A stretch of DNA of 64,000 nucleotides from PFJX01 sp964542455 (GCA_964542455.1 CAZIUC010000016.1:1-64000), one strand, 5' to 3'. Positions 8,966-17,707 are shown, counted from the stretch's first letter. The notes: generated from the sequence alone by a model not told the origin. A program made the numbers and translations.

Positions 8966-10069
8966 ATGTCCGGCAACTCGATAGGTCTTGTTTTTTCCGT
9001 CACTTCCTTCGGTGAATCGCACGGCCCCGGCATCGGCTGCGTGGTGGATGGTTGCCCGCCCGGCCTGCGCCTGACCGAAGCCGACATTCAGCTCGATCTG
9101 GACCGGCGCAAACCCGGGACTTCGCGCCATGTCACGCAACGGCGCGAATCGGATACGGTGGAAATCCTCTCCGGCGTATTCGAGGGCAGGACCACCGGCA
9201 CCCCCATCGCCCTGCTGATCCGCAACGAGGACCAGCGCAGCAAGGATTACGGCAACATCGCCGAGACCTTCCGGCCCGGCCACGCCGATTACACCTACAA
9301 CCAGAAATATGGTTTTCGCGACTATCGCGGTGGCGGCCGTTCCTCGGCGCGGGAAACCGCCGTGCGGGTGGCGGCGGGGGCCATCGCCAAGAAATGGTTG
9401 TTCGAGAAGTACGGCACCGTGATACGCGGCTACCTGGCGCAACTCGGCCCCATCGCCGTGCCGTTCAGAACCTGGGACAGCGTGCGCGAGAATCCCTTCT
9501 TCGCGCCCGACCCGGAGGCCGTGGCGGGCCTGGAGGCGTACATGGACGAGTTGCGCAAATCCGGCGATTCGGTCGGCGCGCGCGTCAACGTGGTCGCGGA
9601 AAACGTGCCGGTGGGCCTGGGCGAGCCGGTATACGACCGCCTCGACGCCGATCTCGCTCATGCCCTGATGAGCATCAACGCGGTGAAAGGCGTGGAAATC
9701 GGCGACGGCTTCGCGGTGGTGTCGCAACTCGGCACGCAACACCGTGACGAACTGACTCCGCAAGGCTTTCTCTCCAACCATGCCGGCGGCGTGCTCGGCG
9801 GCATCAGCAGCGGCCAGGACATCACCGCGTCCATCGCCATCAAACCCACTTCCTCGCTGCGCCTTCCCGGGCGCTCCATCGATGTGAAAGGCGAACCGAT
9901 CGAAGTGGTGACCCAGGGCCGCCACGACCCCTGTGTCGGTATCCGCGCCACCCCCATCGCCGAAGCCATGCTGGCCATCGTGCTGATGGACCACGCCTTG
10001 CGGCAACGGGCGCAGAACGCCGATGTGGTGTGCGCGACACGGGCCATACCGGGCCATGTGGAGGGCTGA
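8966..10069 (+). CDS. aroC: Chorismate synthase
   Basis: AroC catalyses the last shikimate-pathway step, conversion of 5-enolpyruvylshikimate-3-phosphate to chorismate, using reduced FMN. The 367-residue product starts 'MSGNSIGLVFSVTSFGESHG' and shows the family signatures 'GESHGPGIGCVVDG', 'YRGGGRSSARETA' and 'SINAVKGVEIGDG'. The frame is open upstream (to 8918), but the Met at 8966 is the family-standard start. It is cytoplasmic. Chorismate feeds tryptophan synthesis (trp genes lie 14 kb downstream) and ubiquinone synthesis through UbiC (41531-42076). The Uma2-type gene follows after two bases. Confidence 0.97.
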   Translation: MSGNSIGLVFSVTSFGESHGPGIGCVVDGCPPGLRLTEADIQLDLDRRKPGTSRHVTQRRESDTVEILSGVFEGRTTGTPIALLIRNEDQRSKDYGNIAETFRPGHADYTYNQKYGFRDYRGGGRSSARETAVRVAAGAIAKKWLFEKYGTVIRGYLAQLGPIAVPFRTWDSVRENPFFAPDPEAVAGLEAYMDELRKSGDSVGARVNVVAENVPVGLGEPVYDRLDADLAHALMSINAVKGVEIGDGFAVVSQLGTQHRDELTPQGFLSNHAGGVLGGISSGQDITASIAIKPTSSLRLPGRSIDVKGEPIEVVTQGRHDPCVGIRATPIAEAMLAIVLMDHALRQRAQNADVVCATRAIPGHVEG

Positions 10070-10071
10070 TC

Positions 10072-10647
10072 ATGGGCAATGCGCTGGAGAAAACCGCTGA
10101 ATTCACGCCCGAGGCCTATCTGGCCTGGGAGTCGGAGCAAAGCGAGCGCCATGAGTATGTGAATGGCGAGGTGTTCCTGATGACCGGGACGACCACGATA
10201 CACAACGTGATCGGCGGCAACTTTCTTGTCGCGCTGAGAAACGGCCTGCGTGGCAAGCCCTGTCGGATCTACATGGCGGACGTGAAGCTGCGGGTGGAAA
10301 CCGCCAACTGCTATTTCTATCCGGACCTGATGGTCACCTGTTCCGCGAGCGACAGACAGCAACCGCGGGTGCAGTCCGAACCCACGGTGGTGGTTGAAGT
10401 GCTATCCGAATCCACCGCCGGCTACGATCAGGGCACGAAATTCGAGGCTTACCGGCAACTGCCCTCGCTGCGCGAATACGTGCTGGTCGCCCAGGATGGC
10501 GCGCGGGTGCTGGTCTTCCGTCGGGGCGAGGGGGTGGAGTGGATCGTGCATCCTTACGGCGCCGGGGAAATCGTGTCGCTCCCCAGCCTGGAACTGGCCA
10601 TTCCGATCGAACAGATCTACGAAGACGTCGATTTTGAGTCCATGTAG
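10072..10647 (+). CDS. Uma2 family (DUF820) putative nuclease
   Basis: The 191-residue protein belongs to the Uma2/DUF820 family, which has a PD-(D/E)xK nuclease fold. Likely catalytic residues are Asp85 ('YPDLMV'), Glu109 ('VVVEVLSEST') and Lys123 ('GTKFEAY'). The family is abundant in cyanobacteria and scattered in proteobacteria; its biological role is unclear. The start at 10072 is chosen because it follows the aroC stop by two bases and gives the typical 'FTPEAYLAWE ... RHEYVNGEVF' N-terminus. The stop codon TAG is also the first part of a family A repeat (10644-10690), so the gene end coincides with the repeat boundary. Confidence 0.88.
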   Translation: MGNALEKTAEFTPEAYLAWESEQSERHEYVNGEVFLMTGTTTIHNVIGGNFLVALRNGLRGKPCRIYMADVKLRVETANCYFYPDLMVTCSASDRQQPRVQSEPTVVVEVLSESTAGYDQGTKFEAYRQLPSLREYVLVAQDGARVLVFRRGEGVEWIVHPYGAGEIVSLPSLELAIPIEQIYEDVDFESM

Positions 10648-10690
10648 CGCCGGCTTCCAGCGGGCTGTTTTCAAGGATGCCCGCGCTACA
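10644..10690 (+). repeat. Dispersed palindromic repeat (family A)
   Basis: The element begins 'gtagcgccggcttcc' and ends 'cgcgctac', with inverted outer ends. Its first bases include the TAG stop codon of the Uma2-type gene. It lies 30 bases before the MFS transporter start. Confidence 0.65.
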
Positions 10691-10719
10691 GTAATGCTCC
10701 AGCGGGTCTTCCTCCTCTC

Positions 10720-11862
10720 ATGACCGGCATCCCATACTGGCGCCTGTCCGGCTTCTATTTCTTCTACTTCGCCTTCGTCGGCGCGATGGCCCCGTTCTGG
10801 GGGCTGTATCTGCATTCCCTGGAATTCAACGCCTTCCAGATCGGCGTGCTGATGTCGCTCTTGCAGGTGATGCGCATCTTCGCGCCCAACATCTGGGGCC
10901 ACATCGCCGACCACACCGGGAAACGCGTCGCCATCGTCCAGCTCGCCGCCCTGGTCTGCCTGATCGCCTTCATCGGCGTGTTCTTCGCCAAGACGTTCTG
11001 GTGGCTGTTCGCGGTGATGTCGCTGATCAGCTTCTTCTGGAGCGCCTCGCTGCCGCTGGTGGAAGCCACCACGCTGTCGCATCTGGGCGACCGCACCGAT
11101 CGCTATGGCCGCATCCGCCTGTGGGGATCGGTGGGCTTCATCCTGGTGGTGGTGGGGCTGGGCGCGCTGCTCGACCATGCTCCGATCAGTCTGGTGCCCT
11201 GGGTGGTGATGGGCTTGCTGGTGGGCATCGTGCTGACTTCCCGGGTCATACCGGAAGCGGAAATCGCCCGCCAGGAGATCATCCACATTCCCATGCGCGC
11301 GGTGCTGCGCCGGCCCGAAGTGGTCGCCCTGTTCGCGGCCGCCCTGCTGATGGCCGCCGCGCACGGGCCGTACTACACCTTCTTCACCATCCATCTGGTG
11401 CAGACCGGCTACAGTAAATCGGTGGCGGGCTGGCTCTGGGCGCTGGGCGTGGTGTGCGAAATCGGCATCTTCCTGGTGATGCCGCGCGTGTTCCGCAAGA
11501 TTCGCCCGGAAACCGTGTTGCTGACCACGCTGCTCGCCGCCGCCGTGCGTTTCCTGCTGATCGGCTGGCAGGCCGGCAATCTGCCGGTGCTGCTGTTCGC
11601 GCAATTGCTGCACGCGCTCACTTTCGGCGCCTATCACGCCTCCGCCCTGGCCCTGGTGCACCGCCATTTCACCGGCAAGAACCAGGCGCGCGGCCAGGCC
11701 CTGTACAACAGCATCGCCTTCGGCGTCGGCGGCACCATCGGCAGCCTCTATTCCGGCGCCGCCTGGGATGCGCTGGGCGCGGGCATGACCTACAGTATCG
11801 CCTCCGGTTGCGCGCTGCTGGCGGCAGTGGTGTTCGTGTGGCAATCACGTAGGCTGGCCTAG
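10720..11862 (+). CDS. MFS transporter (MFS_1-like, HcaT/nucleoside symporter type)
   Basis: This 380-residue inner-membrane protein has about twelve hydrophobic segments and a short cytoplasmic N-terminus starting 'MTGIPYWRLSGFYFFYF'. The beginning and the 'GRIRLWGSVGFI' loop after the fourth helix are typical of the small MFS branch that includes the 3-phenylpropionate permease HcaT and nucleoside/proton symporters. The substrate cannot be told from sequence. It stands between a repeat and cimA, with about 60 bases to cimA. A link to branched-chain amino-acid or aromatic metabolism would only be guesswork. Confidence 0.85.
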   Translation: MTGIPYWRLSGFYFFYFAFVGAMAPFWGLYLHSLEFNAFQIGVLMSLLQVMRIFAPNIWGHIADHTGKRVAIVQLAALVCLIAFIGVFFAKTFWWLFAVMSLISFFWSASLPLVEATTLSHLGDRTDRYGRIRLWGSVGFILVVVGLGALLDHAPISLVPWVVMGLLVGIVLTSRVIPEAEIARQEIIHIPMRAVLRRPEVVALFAAALLMAAAHGPYYTFFTIHLVQTGYSKSVAGWLWALGVVCEIGIFLVMPRVFRKIRPETVLLTTLLAAAVRFLLIGWQAGNLPVLLFAQLLHALTFGAYHASALALVHRHFTGKNQARGQALYNSIAFGVGGTIGSLYSGAAWDALGAGMTYSIASGCALLAAVVFVWQSRRLA

Positions 11863-11923
11863 TCATGTTGCATTGCGGTAGGCTCGCTGTCGGCATCCCG
11901 CCGGCCCACCTCCGGTTTTCTCC

Positions 11924-13483
11924 ATGACCTCGATCTTTCTTTACGACACCACGCTACGCGACGGCGCGCAGCGCGAAGACATCTCCCTTTCCGTCGAAGA
12001 CAAGCTGACCATCGCGCATCGTCTGGCGGCGTTCGGCATGCATTACATCGAATGCGGCTGGCCGGGTTCCAACCCCAAGGATGCCGATTTCTTCACCCGC
12101 GCCAACCGCATGAACCTGCCGGCGCGGCTGGCCGCCTTCGGCCGTACCCGGCACGCCAACAGCCGTTGCGAGGACGACGCCAACCTGCGCGCGCTGCTCG
12201 ATTCCGGCACGCCGGCGGTGACCCTGGTCGGCAAGTCCTGGGACTACCACGTCAGCCATGTCCTCTCCACCACGGTGGGCGAGAACCTGGCGATGATTCG
12301 CGATAGCGTCGCCTGGATGAAGGGACGGGGCAGGGAAGTGATATTCGATGCCGAGCATTTCTACGACGGCTTCCTCGCCAATCCGGATTACGCCCTGGCG
12401 ACCCTGCGCGCGGCGGCGGAGGCGGGCGCCGACTGGTTGGTGCTGTGCGAGACCAATGGCGGCAAGCTGCCCTGGGAGATGGAAGCCATCACCCGCGCGG
12501 TGGCGGCGCATCTGCCTGGCGCGAAATTGGGCGTGCATTGCCACAACGACAGCGGCTGCGCGGTGGCCAATTCGCTGGCGGCGGTGCGCTCCGGGGCGAC
12601 CCTGGTTCAGGGCACCATCAACGGTTATGGCGAGCGGGTGGGCAATGCCGATCTGGTGACCCTGCTGCCCAATCTGCAATTGAAGATGGGACATGCGGTA
12701 TTGCCCGAGGAAAAATTGCATGAGCTGACCGGCCTGTCGCGCTTCGTCGCCGAAGTGGTCAACCTGAAACACGACGACCACCAGCCTTACACCGGCCATT
12801 CCGCCTTCGCCCACAAGGGCGGCATCCACGTCGCGGCGATCCTGAAAGCGCCCGACACCTACCAGCACATCGACCCGGAACAGGTCGGCAACGAGATGCG
12901 TTCTGTCACTTCGGAACTGTCCGGTCGCGGCAATCTCCAGTTGCAGGCGCGGCGCATGGGGCTGGATCTCGACAACGAGGCGGCGCAGCACGTCCTCGGG
13001 CAGATCAAGCATCTGGAACACGAGGGCTTCACCTTCGAGGCGGCCGAGGCCAGCGTCGAACTGATGTTCCACCGCCTCGACGCGGATTATGTGCGCCCCT
13101 TCGAACTGCTCGATTACTTCGTCATCACCGAGCGTCGCCACGGCCGCGGCCTGCTCGCCGAGGCGACAGTGAAGGTCAAGGTCGGCGAGGTGGTGAAGTT
13201 CACCGCCGCCGAAGGCAACGGCCCGGTCAATGCGCTGGCCACCGCATTGCAGGATGCCCTGGTGGAGGCCTACCCGGTGCTGCGCACGGTGCATCTGACC
13301 GATTACAAGGTGCGCATCCTCGCCGGCAGCGCCGGCACCGCCGCCAATACTCGCGTGCTGATCGACTTCCAGAGCGGCGGCGAAACCTGGACCACGGTCG
13401 GCGCCAACGCCAACATCATCGACGCCAGCTGGCGTGCGCTATCAGACAGCATGGAATACGCCCTGGTGCGGCTGAGCATGTAG
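11924..13483 (+). CDS. cimA: Citramalate synthase
   Basis: CimA condenses pyruvate and acetyl-CoA to (R)-citramalate, the first step of a threonine-independent route to 2-oxobutyrate and isoleucine. The 519-residue length and the sequence 'YDTTLRDGAQREDISLS' fit the long CimA form rather than LeuA. Metal-binding His205 and His207 lie in 'GVHCHNDSG', and a LeuA-type regulatory domain fills the C-terminus (after about residue 390). It is followed, past a family A repeat, by leuC-leuD-leuB, whose products also process citramalate. Feedback control by isoleucine through the C-terminal domain is expected from the family but not visible here. The stop codon TAG is part of the downstream repeat. Confidence 0.93.
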   Translation: MTSIFLYDTTLRDGAQREDISLSVEDKLTIAHRLAAFGMHYIECGWPGSNPKDADFFTRANRMNLPARLAAFGRTRHANSRCEDDANLRALLDSGTPAVTLVGKSWDYHVSHVLSTTVGENLAMIRDSVAWMKGRGREVIFDAEHFYDGFLANPDYALATLRAAAEAGADWLVLCETNGGKLPWEMEAITRAVAAHLPGAKLGVHCHNDSGCAVANSLAAVRSGATLVQGTINGYGERVGNADLVTLLPNLQLKMGHAVLPEEKLHELTGLSRFVAEVVNLKHDDHQPYTGHSAFAHKGGIHVAAILKAPDTYQHIDPEQVGNEMRSVTSELSGRGNLQLQARRMGLDLDNEAAQHVLGQIKHLEHEGFTFEAAEASVELMFHRLDADYVRPFELLDYFVITERRHGRGLLAEATVKVKVGEVVKFTAAEGNGPVNALATALQDALVEAYPVLRTVHLTDYKVRILAGSAGTAANTRVLIDFQSGGETWTTVGANANIIDASWRALSDSMEYALVRLSM

Positions 13484-13543
13484 CGCTGGCGTCTCGCCGG
13501 CTTTGTAGGACTGATATGAAGCACGAACCGGCTGGGCGCTACA
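13480..13543 (+). repeat. Dispersed palindromic repeat (family A)
   Basis: The element runs from 'gtagcgctggcgtctcgcc' to 'gggcgctac', with inverted ends, and includes the TAG stop codon of cimA. It shares 'gcgctggcgtctcgccggctt' with the copy at 42176. It may also stabilise or end the cimA transcript before the leu genes. Confidence 0.7.
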
Positions 13544-13620
13544 GGGTGCCTCCATTCGTCGCCATCGCCTTGCCTCCTCTGACATGAAATAATCCGCCTC
13601 TTTCTTCAGCAGCCCACACC

Positions 13621-15048
13621 ATGACCGCCCCGCGCACCCTTTACGACAAACTCTGGGACGACCACGTCGTCCATCAGGAAGCCAACGGCACCGCGTTGCT
13701 CTATATCGACCGCCATCTGGTGCATGAAGTGACCAGCCCGCAGGCGTTCGAGGGTTTGAAGCTGTCCGGCCGCAAGTTGTGGCGGGCGAATACGATCCTC
13801 GCGACCCCCGACCATAACGTGCCGACCACCGCCCGCGCCGCCGGCATCGTCGATCCGGTCTCGCGCACCCAGGTGGAGACCCTGGACGCCAATTGCGCCG
13901 AACTGGGCCTCAATGAATTCCGCATGAGCGACCCGCGCCAGGGCATCGTCCATGTCATCGGCCCGGAACAGGGCTTCACCCTGCCGGGCACCACCCTGGT
14001 GTGCGGCGATTCGCATACCAGCACGCACGGCGCTTTCGCCGCGCTGGCTTTCGGCATCGGCACCTCCGAGGTCGAGCATGTGCTGGCGACGCAATGCCTG
14101 TGGCAATCGAAGTCGAAGGCCATGCTGGTGAAAGTGGACGGCGACCTGCCGGCGGGCGTGACCGCCAAGGATGTGGCGCTCGCCATCATCGGCAAGATCG
14201 GCACGGCGGGCGGCACCGGCTACGCGGTGGAGTTCGGCGGCGAGGCCATCCGCGCCCTGTCGATGGAAGGCCGCATGACCCTGTGCAACATGGCCATCGA
14301 GGCGGGCGCGCGCGCCGGCATGGTGGCGGCCGACGAGAAAACGATCGCTTACGTCGAAGGCCGCCCGCGGGCGCCGAAGGGCGCGGACTGGGAACAGGCC
14401 GTGGCCTATTGGCGCACCTTGCATAGCGACGAGGGCGCCGCCTTCGCCGCCGTGGTCGAACTGGACGCCGCCGAGATCAAGCCGCAGGTCACCTGGGGCA
14501 CTTCGCCGGAGATGGTGTCGTCGGTGGAAGACAAAGTGCCGAACCCGGCCGACGCGCCCAACGCGGTCAAGCGGGCCGATTGGGAACGGGCGCTGGCCTA
14601 CATGGGTCTGACCGCCGGCACGCCGATCAATGAAATCGCCATCGACAAGGCCTTCATCGGTTCCTGCACCAATTCACGCATCGAAGACTTGCGCGAAGCC
14701 GCCGGCGTGGCGCGCTGGGCCGTTTCCCAAGGGCGCCGCGTGGCCGCGAATGTGAAGCTGGCGATGGTGGTGCCGGGTTCCGGCCTGGTGAAGGCGCAGG
14801 CCGAAGCCGAAGGGCTGGACCAGGATTTCATCGCCGCCGGTTTCGAGTGGCGCGATCCGGGCTGTTCCATGTGCCTGGCGATGAACGCCGACCGCCTGGA
14901 GCCGGGCGAACGTTGCGCCTCGACATCCAATCGGAATTTCGAGGGCCGCCAGGGCCAGGGGGGGCGCACCCATCTGGTGTCGCCGGCGATGGCGGCGGCC
15001 GCCGCCGTGTTTGGACATTTCGTGGATATACGTGAGGTGCTGCAATGA
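13621..15048 (+). CDS. leuC: 3-isopropylmalate dehydratase large subunit
   Basis: LeuC forms, with LeuD, the [4Fe-4S] enzyme that isomerises 2-isopropylmalate to 3-isopropylmalate in leucine synthesis; the pair can also act on citramalate. The 475-residue protein has the cluster ligands Cys349 ('GSCTNSRIED'), Cys415 and Cys418 ('PGCSMCLAMN'), plus 'GDSHTSTHGAF' near residue 125. The start 'MTAPRTLYDKLWDDHVV' is typical. The gene ends in an ATGA overlap with a small entericidin-like gene that itself overlaps leuD, so the three are probably translationally coupled. Confidence 0.97.
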   Translation: MTAPRTLYDKLWDDHVVHQEANGTALLYIDRHLVHEVTSPQAFEGLKLSGRKLWRANTILATPDHNVPTTARAAGIVDPVSRTQVETLDANCAELGLNEFRMSDPRQGIVHVIGPEQGFTLPGTTLVCGDSHTSTHGAFAALAFGIGTSEVEHVLATQCLWQSKSKAMLVKVDGDLPAGVTAKDVALAIIGKIGTAGGTGYAVEFGGEAIRALSMEGRMTLCNMAIEAGARAGMVAADEKTIAYVEGRPRAPKGADWEQAVAYWRTLHSDEGAAFAAVVELDAAEIKPQVTWGTSPEMVSSVEDKVPNPADAPNAVKRADWERALAYMGLTAGTPINEIAIDKAFIGSCTNSRIEDLREAAGVARWAVSQGRRVAANVKLAMVVPGSGLVKAQAEAEGLDQDFIAAGFEWRDPGCSMCLAMNADRLEPGERCASTSNRNFEGRQGQGGRTHLVSPAMAAAAAVFGHFVDIREVLQ

Positions 15049-15206
15049 CCCCGAAGAAACTCATCATCATCGGCGCGGTGAAGCTGACCTTGCTGGTCAT
15101 CGCCTTCGGCGTCGTCTACAGCATGTATGGCTGCAACACCGTGCGCGGTGTCGGCCAGGACATCGAAAAGGCCGGTGAGGCCATCCAGAGGGCAGGCAAC
15201 AAATGA
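15045..15206 (+). CDS. Entericidin-like small lipoprotein between leuC and leuD
   Basis: This 53-residue protein has a Lys-rich start (MTPKK), a hydrophobic segment (about residues 7-26) and Cys29 in 'SMYGCNTVRGVGQDIEKAG', which matches the entericidin pattern 'GCNT...G.D...AG' after lipid attachment at Cys. The lipobox (M-Y-G-C) is looser than usual. Its ATG overlaps the leuC stop and its TGA overlaps the leuD ATG, so it sits seamlessly inside the operon. Entericidins are small membrane lipoproteins linked in E. coli to stationary-phase lysis; any function here is unknown. It was found by reading the gap between leuC and leuD. Confidence 0.85.
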   Translation: MTPKKLIIIGAVKLTLLVIAFGVVYSMYGCNTVRGVGQDIEKAGEAIQRAGNK

Positions 15207-15841
15207 ACCCGTTCAATACCTTGCACGGCCTGGTCGCCCCGCTCGACCGCGCCAACGTCGATACCGACGCCATCATCCCCAAACAGTTCCTGAAGTCGAT
15301 CAAGCGTTCCGGCTTCGGCCCCAACGCCTTCGACGAATGGCGTTACCTCGATCGTGGCGAACCCGGCGTGGATTGCGCCAATCGTCCGCTCAACCCGGAT
15401 TTCGTGCTCAATCAGGCGCGCTACCAGGGCGCTTCCGTGCTGCTCGCGCGGGAAAACTTCGGCTGCGGCTCCAGCCGTGAACACGCTCCCTGGGCGCTGG
15501 AGGACTACGGTTTTCGCGCCATCATCGCGCCGTCTTTCGCGGACATCTTCTTCAACAACTGCTTCAAGAACGGCATCCTGCCCATTGTCCTTCCCGCCGA
15601 GGTGGTGGACCGCCTGTTCAAGGAAGCCGAGGCGAGCGAAGGCTACCGCCTCACCATCGACCTCGCCGCGCAGGCCGTCACCACCCCCGCCCATGAGGTG
15701 ATTTCCTTCGAAGTCGATGGCGAGCGCAAGCATCGCCTGTTGCACGGCCTCGATGACATCGCGCTGACGCTGCAATACACGGAGAAGATCAGGGAATACG
15801 AGTCGCGCCGCCGGCGGGATGCGGCGTGGCTGTTCGCGTGA
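15203..15841 (+). CDS. leuD: 3-isopropylmalate dehydratase small subunit
   Basis: LeuD is the small subunit that completes the active site of isopropylmalate isomerase with LeuC. The 212-residue length is standard, and the family blocks 'LDRANVDTDAIIPKQFLKSI', 'ARENFGCGSSREHAPWAL' and 'FADIFFNNCFKNGILPI' are all present. It starts in an ATGA overlap with the entericidin-like gene. After it the usual order leuD-leuB is interrupted by a HEPN/MNT gene pair of about 780 bases. Confidence 0.97.
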   Translation: MNPFNTLHGLVAPLDRANVDTDAIIPKQFLKSIKRSGFGPNAFDEWRYLDRGEPGVDCANRPLNPDFVLNQARYQGASVLLARENFGCGSSREHAPWALEDYGFRAIIAPSFADIFFNNCFKNGILPIVLPAEVVDRLFKEAEASEGYRLTIDLAAQAVTTPAHEVISFEVDGERKHRLLHGLDDIALTLQYTEKIREYESRRRRDAAWLFA

Positions 15842-15850
15842 AGTGAATCC

Positions 15851-16141
15851 ATGCGCTTGAAACCCGAGCAGACCCATTTCATCAAGTCCACCATCGCCCG
15901 CCATTTCGGCGAGGACGCGCGGGTGTGGCTGTTCGGTTCGCGTGTGAATGAAGCCAGGCGTGGCGGTGATGTCGACCTCTATGTGCAGCCTGAAGATATT
16001 AGGAATTGTTTTGATCGGCGTATTCGCTGCCTTGGCGATTTGGTCGAGGGCCTGCCCTATCCTGTCGACCTTGTGGTGGACGATGGCACAAGGGAATTGC
16101 CCATTTACCGCATCGCAAGACATGAAGGAATACGGCTATGA
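15851..16141 (+). CDS. MNT-type nucleotidyltransferase (putative antitoxin)
   Basis: The 96-residue protein has the minimal nucleotidyltransferase signature 'LFGSRVNEARRGGDVDLYV', with the metal-binding pair Asp40 and Asp42. Such small MNT proteins pair with HEPN proteins as type VII toxin-antitoxin systems, in which the MNT partner AMPylates and so blocks the HEPN ribonuclease. The HEPN-like gene follows with an ATGA overlap. The pair lies between leuD and leuB, only nine bases after leuD, and looks less GC-rich than its neighbours, which suggests acquisition. Enzymatic activity is inferred from the motif. Confidence 0.85.
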   Translation: MRLKPEQTHFIKSTIARHFGEDARVWLFGSRVNEARRGGDVDLYVQPEDIRNCFDRRIRCLGDLVEGLPYPVDLVVDDGTRELPIYRIARHEGIRL

Positions 16142-16623
16142 GCCTTGAACTGATCGCGGACTTGCGCGACAAGCTTGGACTCCTGGAAAAGATGAAAAAC
16201 AATCTGACGTACTCATGCAACAAGGTCAGTCAATGGTGGCGGGTGGATATGCCTTTCGATGGCTGGTCGGACGACAAGTCGGAGTCCCTGGCGGCGCTGA
16301 AGGGGCGGTTCGCCGAGTTGCAGGATCATCTGGCTTCCGCCATGAAGCTGATTGCCCTGATCGAGGGGGAGGACACCACCCGCTTCACCTATGTACTCAA
16401 TTACATGGCCCAACTGGGCATACTCGATGACATGGATGAGTGGCTGGCCATACGCGACTTGCGTAATGCGGCCGCGCATGACTATTCGGCCACGGAGGCG
16501 GACAAGTCGCTCCACTTTCATCGCCTTCTCCAGAATTCCGATTATTTGTTTCAAACCCTGGATAGCCTGAAACGCTTTGTGGCAACGGCTTATCCGATCA
16601 ACAGTGGAAAGCACATCAAATGA
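16138..16623 (+). CDS. HEPN-domain protein (putative toxin)
   Basis: This 161-residue, mostly helical protein carries 'RDLRNAAAHDYS', giving the HEPN ribonuclease motif R-x4-H at Arg109 and His114. HEPN toxins of MNT/HEPN pairs cleave RNA. The start overlaps the MNT gene and the stop overlaps the leuB ATG (ATGA), so it is packed into the leu operon without spare bases. The base composition is more AT-rich than in leuD or leuB. It could instead be an inactive substrate-binding partner of the nucleotidyltransferase, but the intact motif favours a toxin. Confidence 0.8.
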   Translation: MSLELIADLRDKLGLLEKMKNNLTYSCNKVSQWWRVDMPFDGWSDDKSESLAALKGRFAELQDHLASAMKLIALIEGEDTTRFTYVLNYMAQLGILDDMDEWLAIRDLRNAAAHDYSATEADKSLHFHRLLQNSDYLFQTLDSLKRFVATAYPINSGKHIK

Positions 16624-17681
16624 AACTCGCGGTTCTGCCGGGTGACGGCATAGGCAAGGAAATAGTGGCGCAAGCGGTCAAGGTGCTCGATGTGCTCAAG
16701 GGCGACGGCGCCAGGATCGAGATGGAGTACGGCAATATCGGCGGCGCCGGTTACGACGCCGAGGGCGATCCGCTGCCGGAGTCGACCTTGAAACTGTCGA
16801 AGGCGGCGGACGCGGTGCTGCTCGGCGCCGTCGGCGGCCCGCAATACGACATCCTGGATCGGCCGTTGCGCCCGGAGCGCGGTCTGTTGCGCATCCGCAA
16901 GGAATTGAACCTGTTCGCCAATTTGCGTCCGGCGCTGCTCTATCCGGAGTTGGCCGGCGCCTCTTCGCTGAAGCCGGAAGTGGTGGCGGGCCTGGACATC
17001 ATGATCGTGCGGGAACTCACCGGCGACGTGTACTTCGGCCAGCCGCGCGGCATCGAAATCAGGAACGGTGAGCGGGTCGGCTTCAACACCATGATCTATT
17101 CGGAATCCGAAGTGCGTCGCGTCGCCCAGGTCGCCTTTGGCATCGCCATGAAGCGCGGCAAAAAGCTGTGCTCGGTGGAAAAGGCCAACGTGCTGGAGTG
17201 TTCCGAGTTGTGGAAGGAAGTGGTGGCCGAGGTGGCGAAGGATTACCCCGAGGTCGAGTTGTCCACCATGTACGTGGACAACGCAGCCATGCAACTGGTG
17301 AAGAATCCGAAACAGTTCGACGTGATCGTCACCGGCAACATCTTCGGCGACATCCTGTCCGACCAGGCTTCCATGTTGTCCGGCTCCATCGGCATGCTGC
17401 CCTCGGCTTCTCTGGATGAGAACAACAAGGGCATGTACGAACCGATCCACGGCTCCGCCCCGGACATCGCCGGAAAAGACATCGCCAATCCGCTGGCGAC
17501 GATCCTTTCCGTGGCGATGATGTACCGCTACACCTTCGCCGACATGGCCACGGCCGACCGCATCGAAAACGCGGTGAAGAAGGTCATCGCCCAGGGCTAT
17601 CGCACCGGCGATATCTGGACCGAAGGCGGCAACAAAGTATCCTGTTCGGCGATGGGCGATGCCGTCGTCGCCGCGATGTAA
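16620..17681 (+). CDS. leuB: 3-isopropylmalate dehydrogenase
   Basis: LeuB oxidises and decarboxylates 3-isopropylmalate to 2-oxoisocaproate with NAD+; it can also act on methylmalate in the citramalate route. The 353-residue product starts 'MKLAVLPGDGIGKEIV' and shows 'RGLLRIRKELNLFANLRP', 'VRELTGDVYFG' and the signature region 'NIFGDILSDQASMLSGSIGM'. It overlaps the HEPN-like gene by four bases, so its expression may depend on translation of that toxin-like gene. The asd gene follows after 26 bases. Confidence 0.97.
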   Translation: MKLAVLPGDGIGKEIVAQAVKVLDVLKGDGARIEMEYGNIGGAGYDAEGDPLPESTLKLSKAADAVLLGAVGGPQYDILDRPLRPERGLLRIRKELNLFANLRPALLYPELAGASSLKPEVVAGLDIMIVRELTGDVYFGQPRGIEIRNGERVGFNTMIYSESEVRRVAQVAFGIAMKRGKKLCSVEKANVLECSELWKEVVAEVAKDYPEVELSTMYVDNAAMQLVKNPKQFDVIVTGNIFGDILSDQASMLSGSIGMLPSASLDENNKGMYEPIHGSAPDIAGKDIANPLATILSVAMMYRYTFADMATADRIENAVKKVIAQGYRTGDIWTEGGNKVSCSAMGDAVVAAM

Positions 17682-17707
17682 TGAATTCCTGAATCGAGGT
17701 TATTGAA

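Noticed and set aside
10402..11844. Minus-strand open frame of 480 codons opposite the Uma2 and MFS genes
   Set aside because: The His/Gln/Gly-rich product is typical of antisense frames; both plus-strand genes are convincing.
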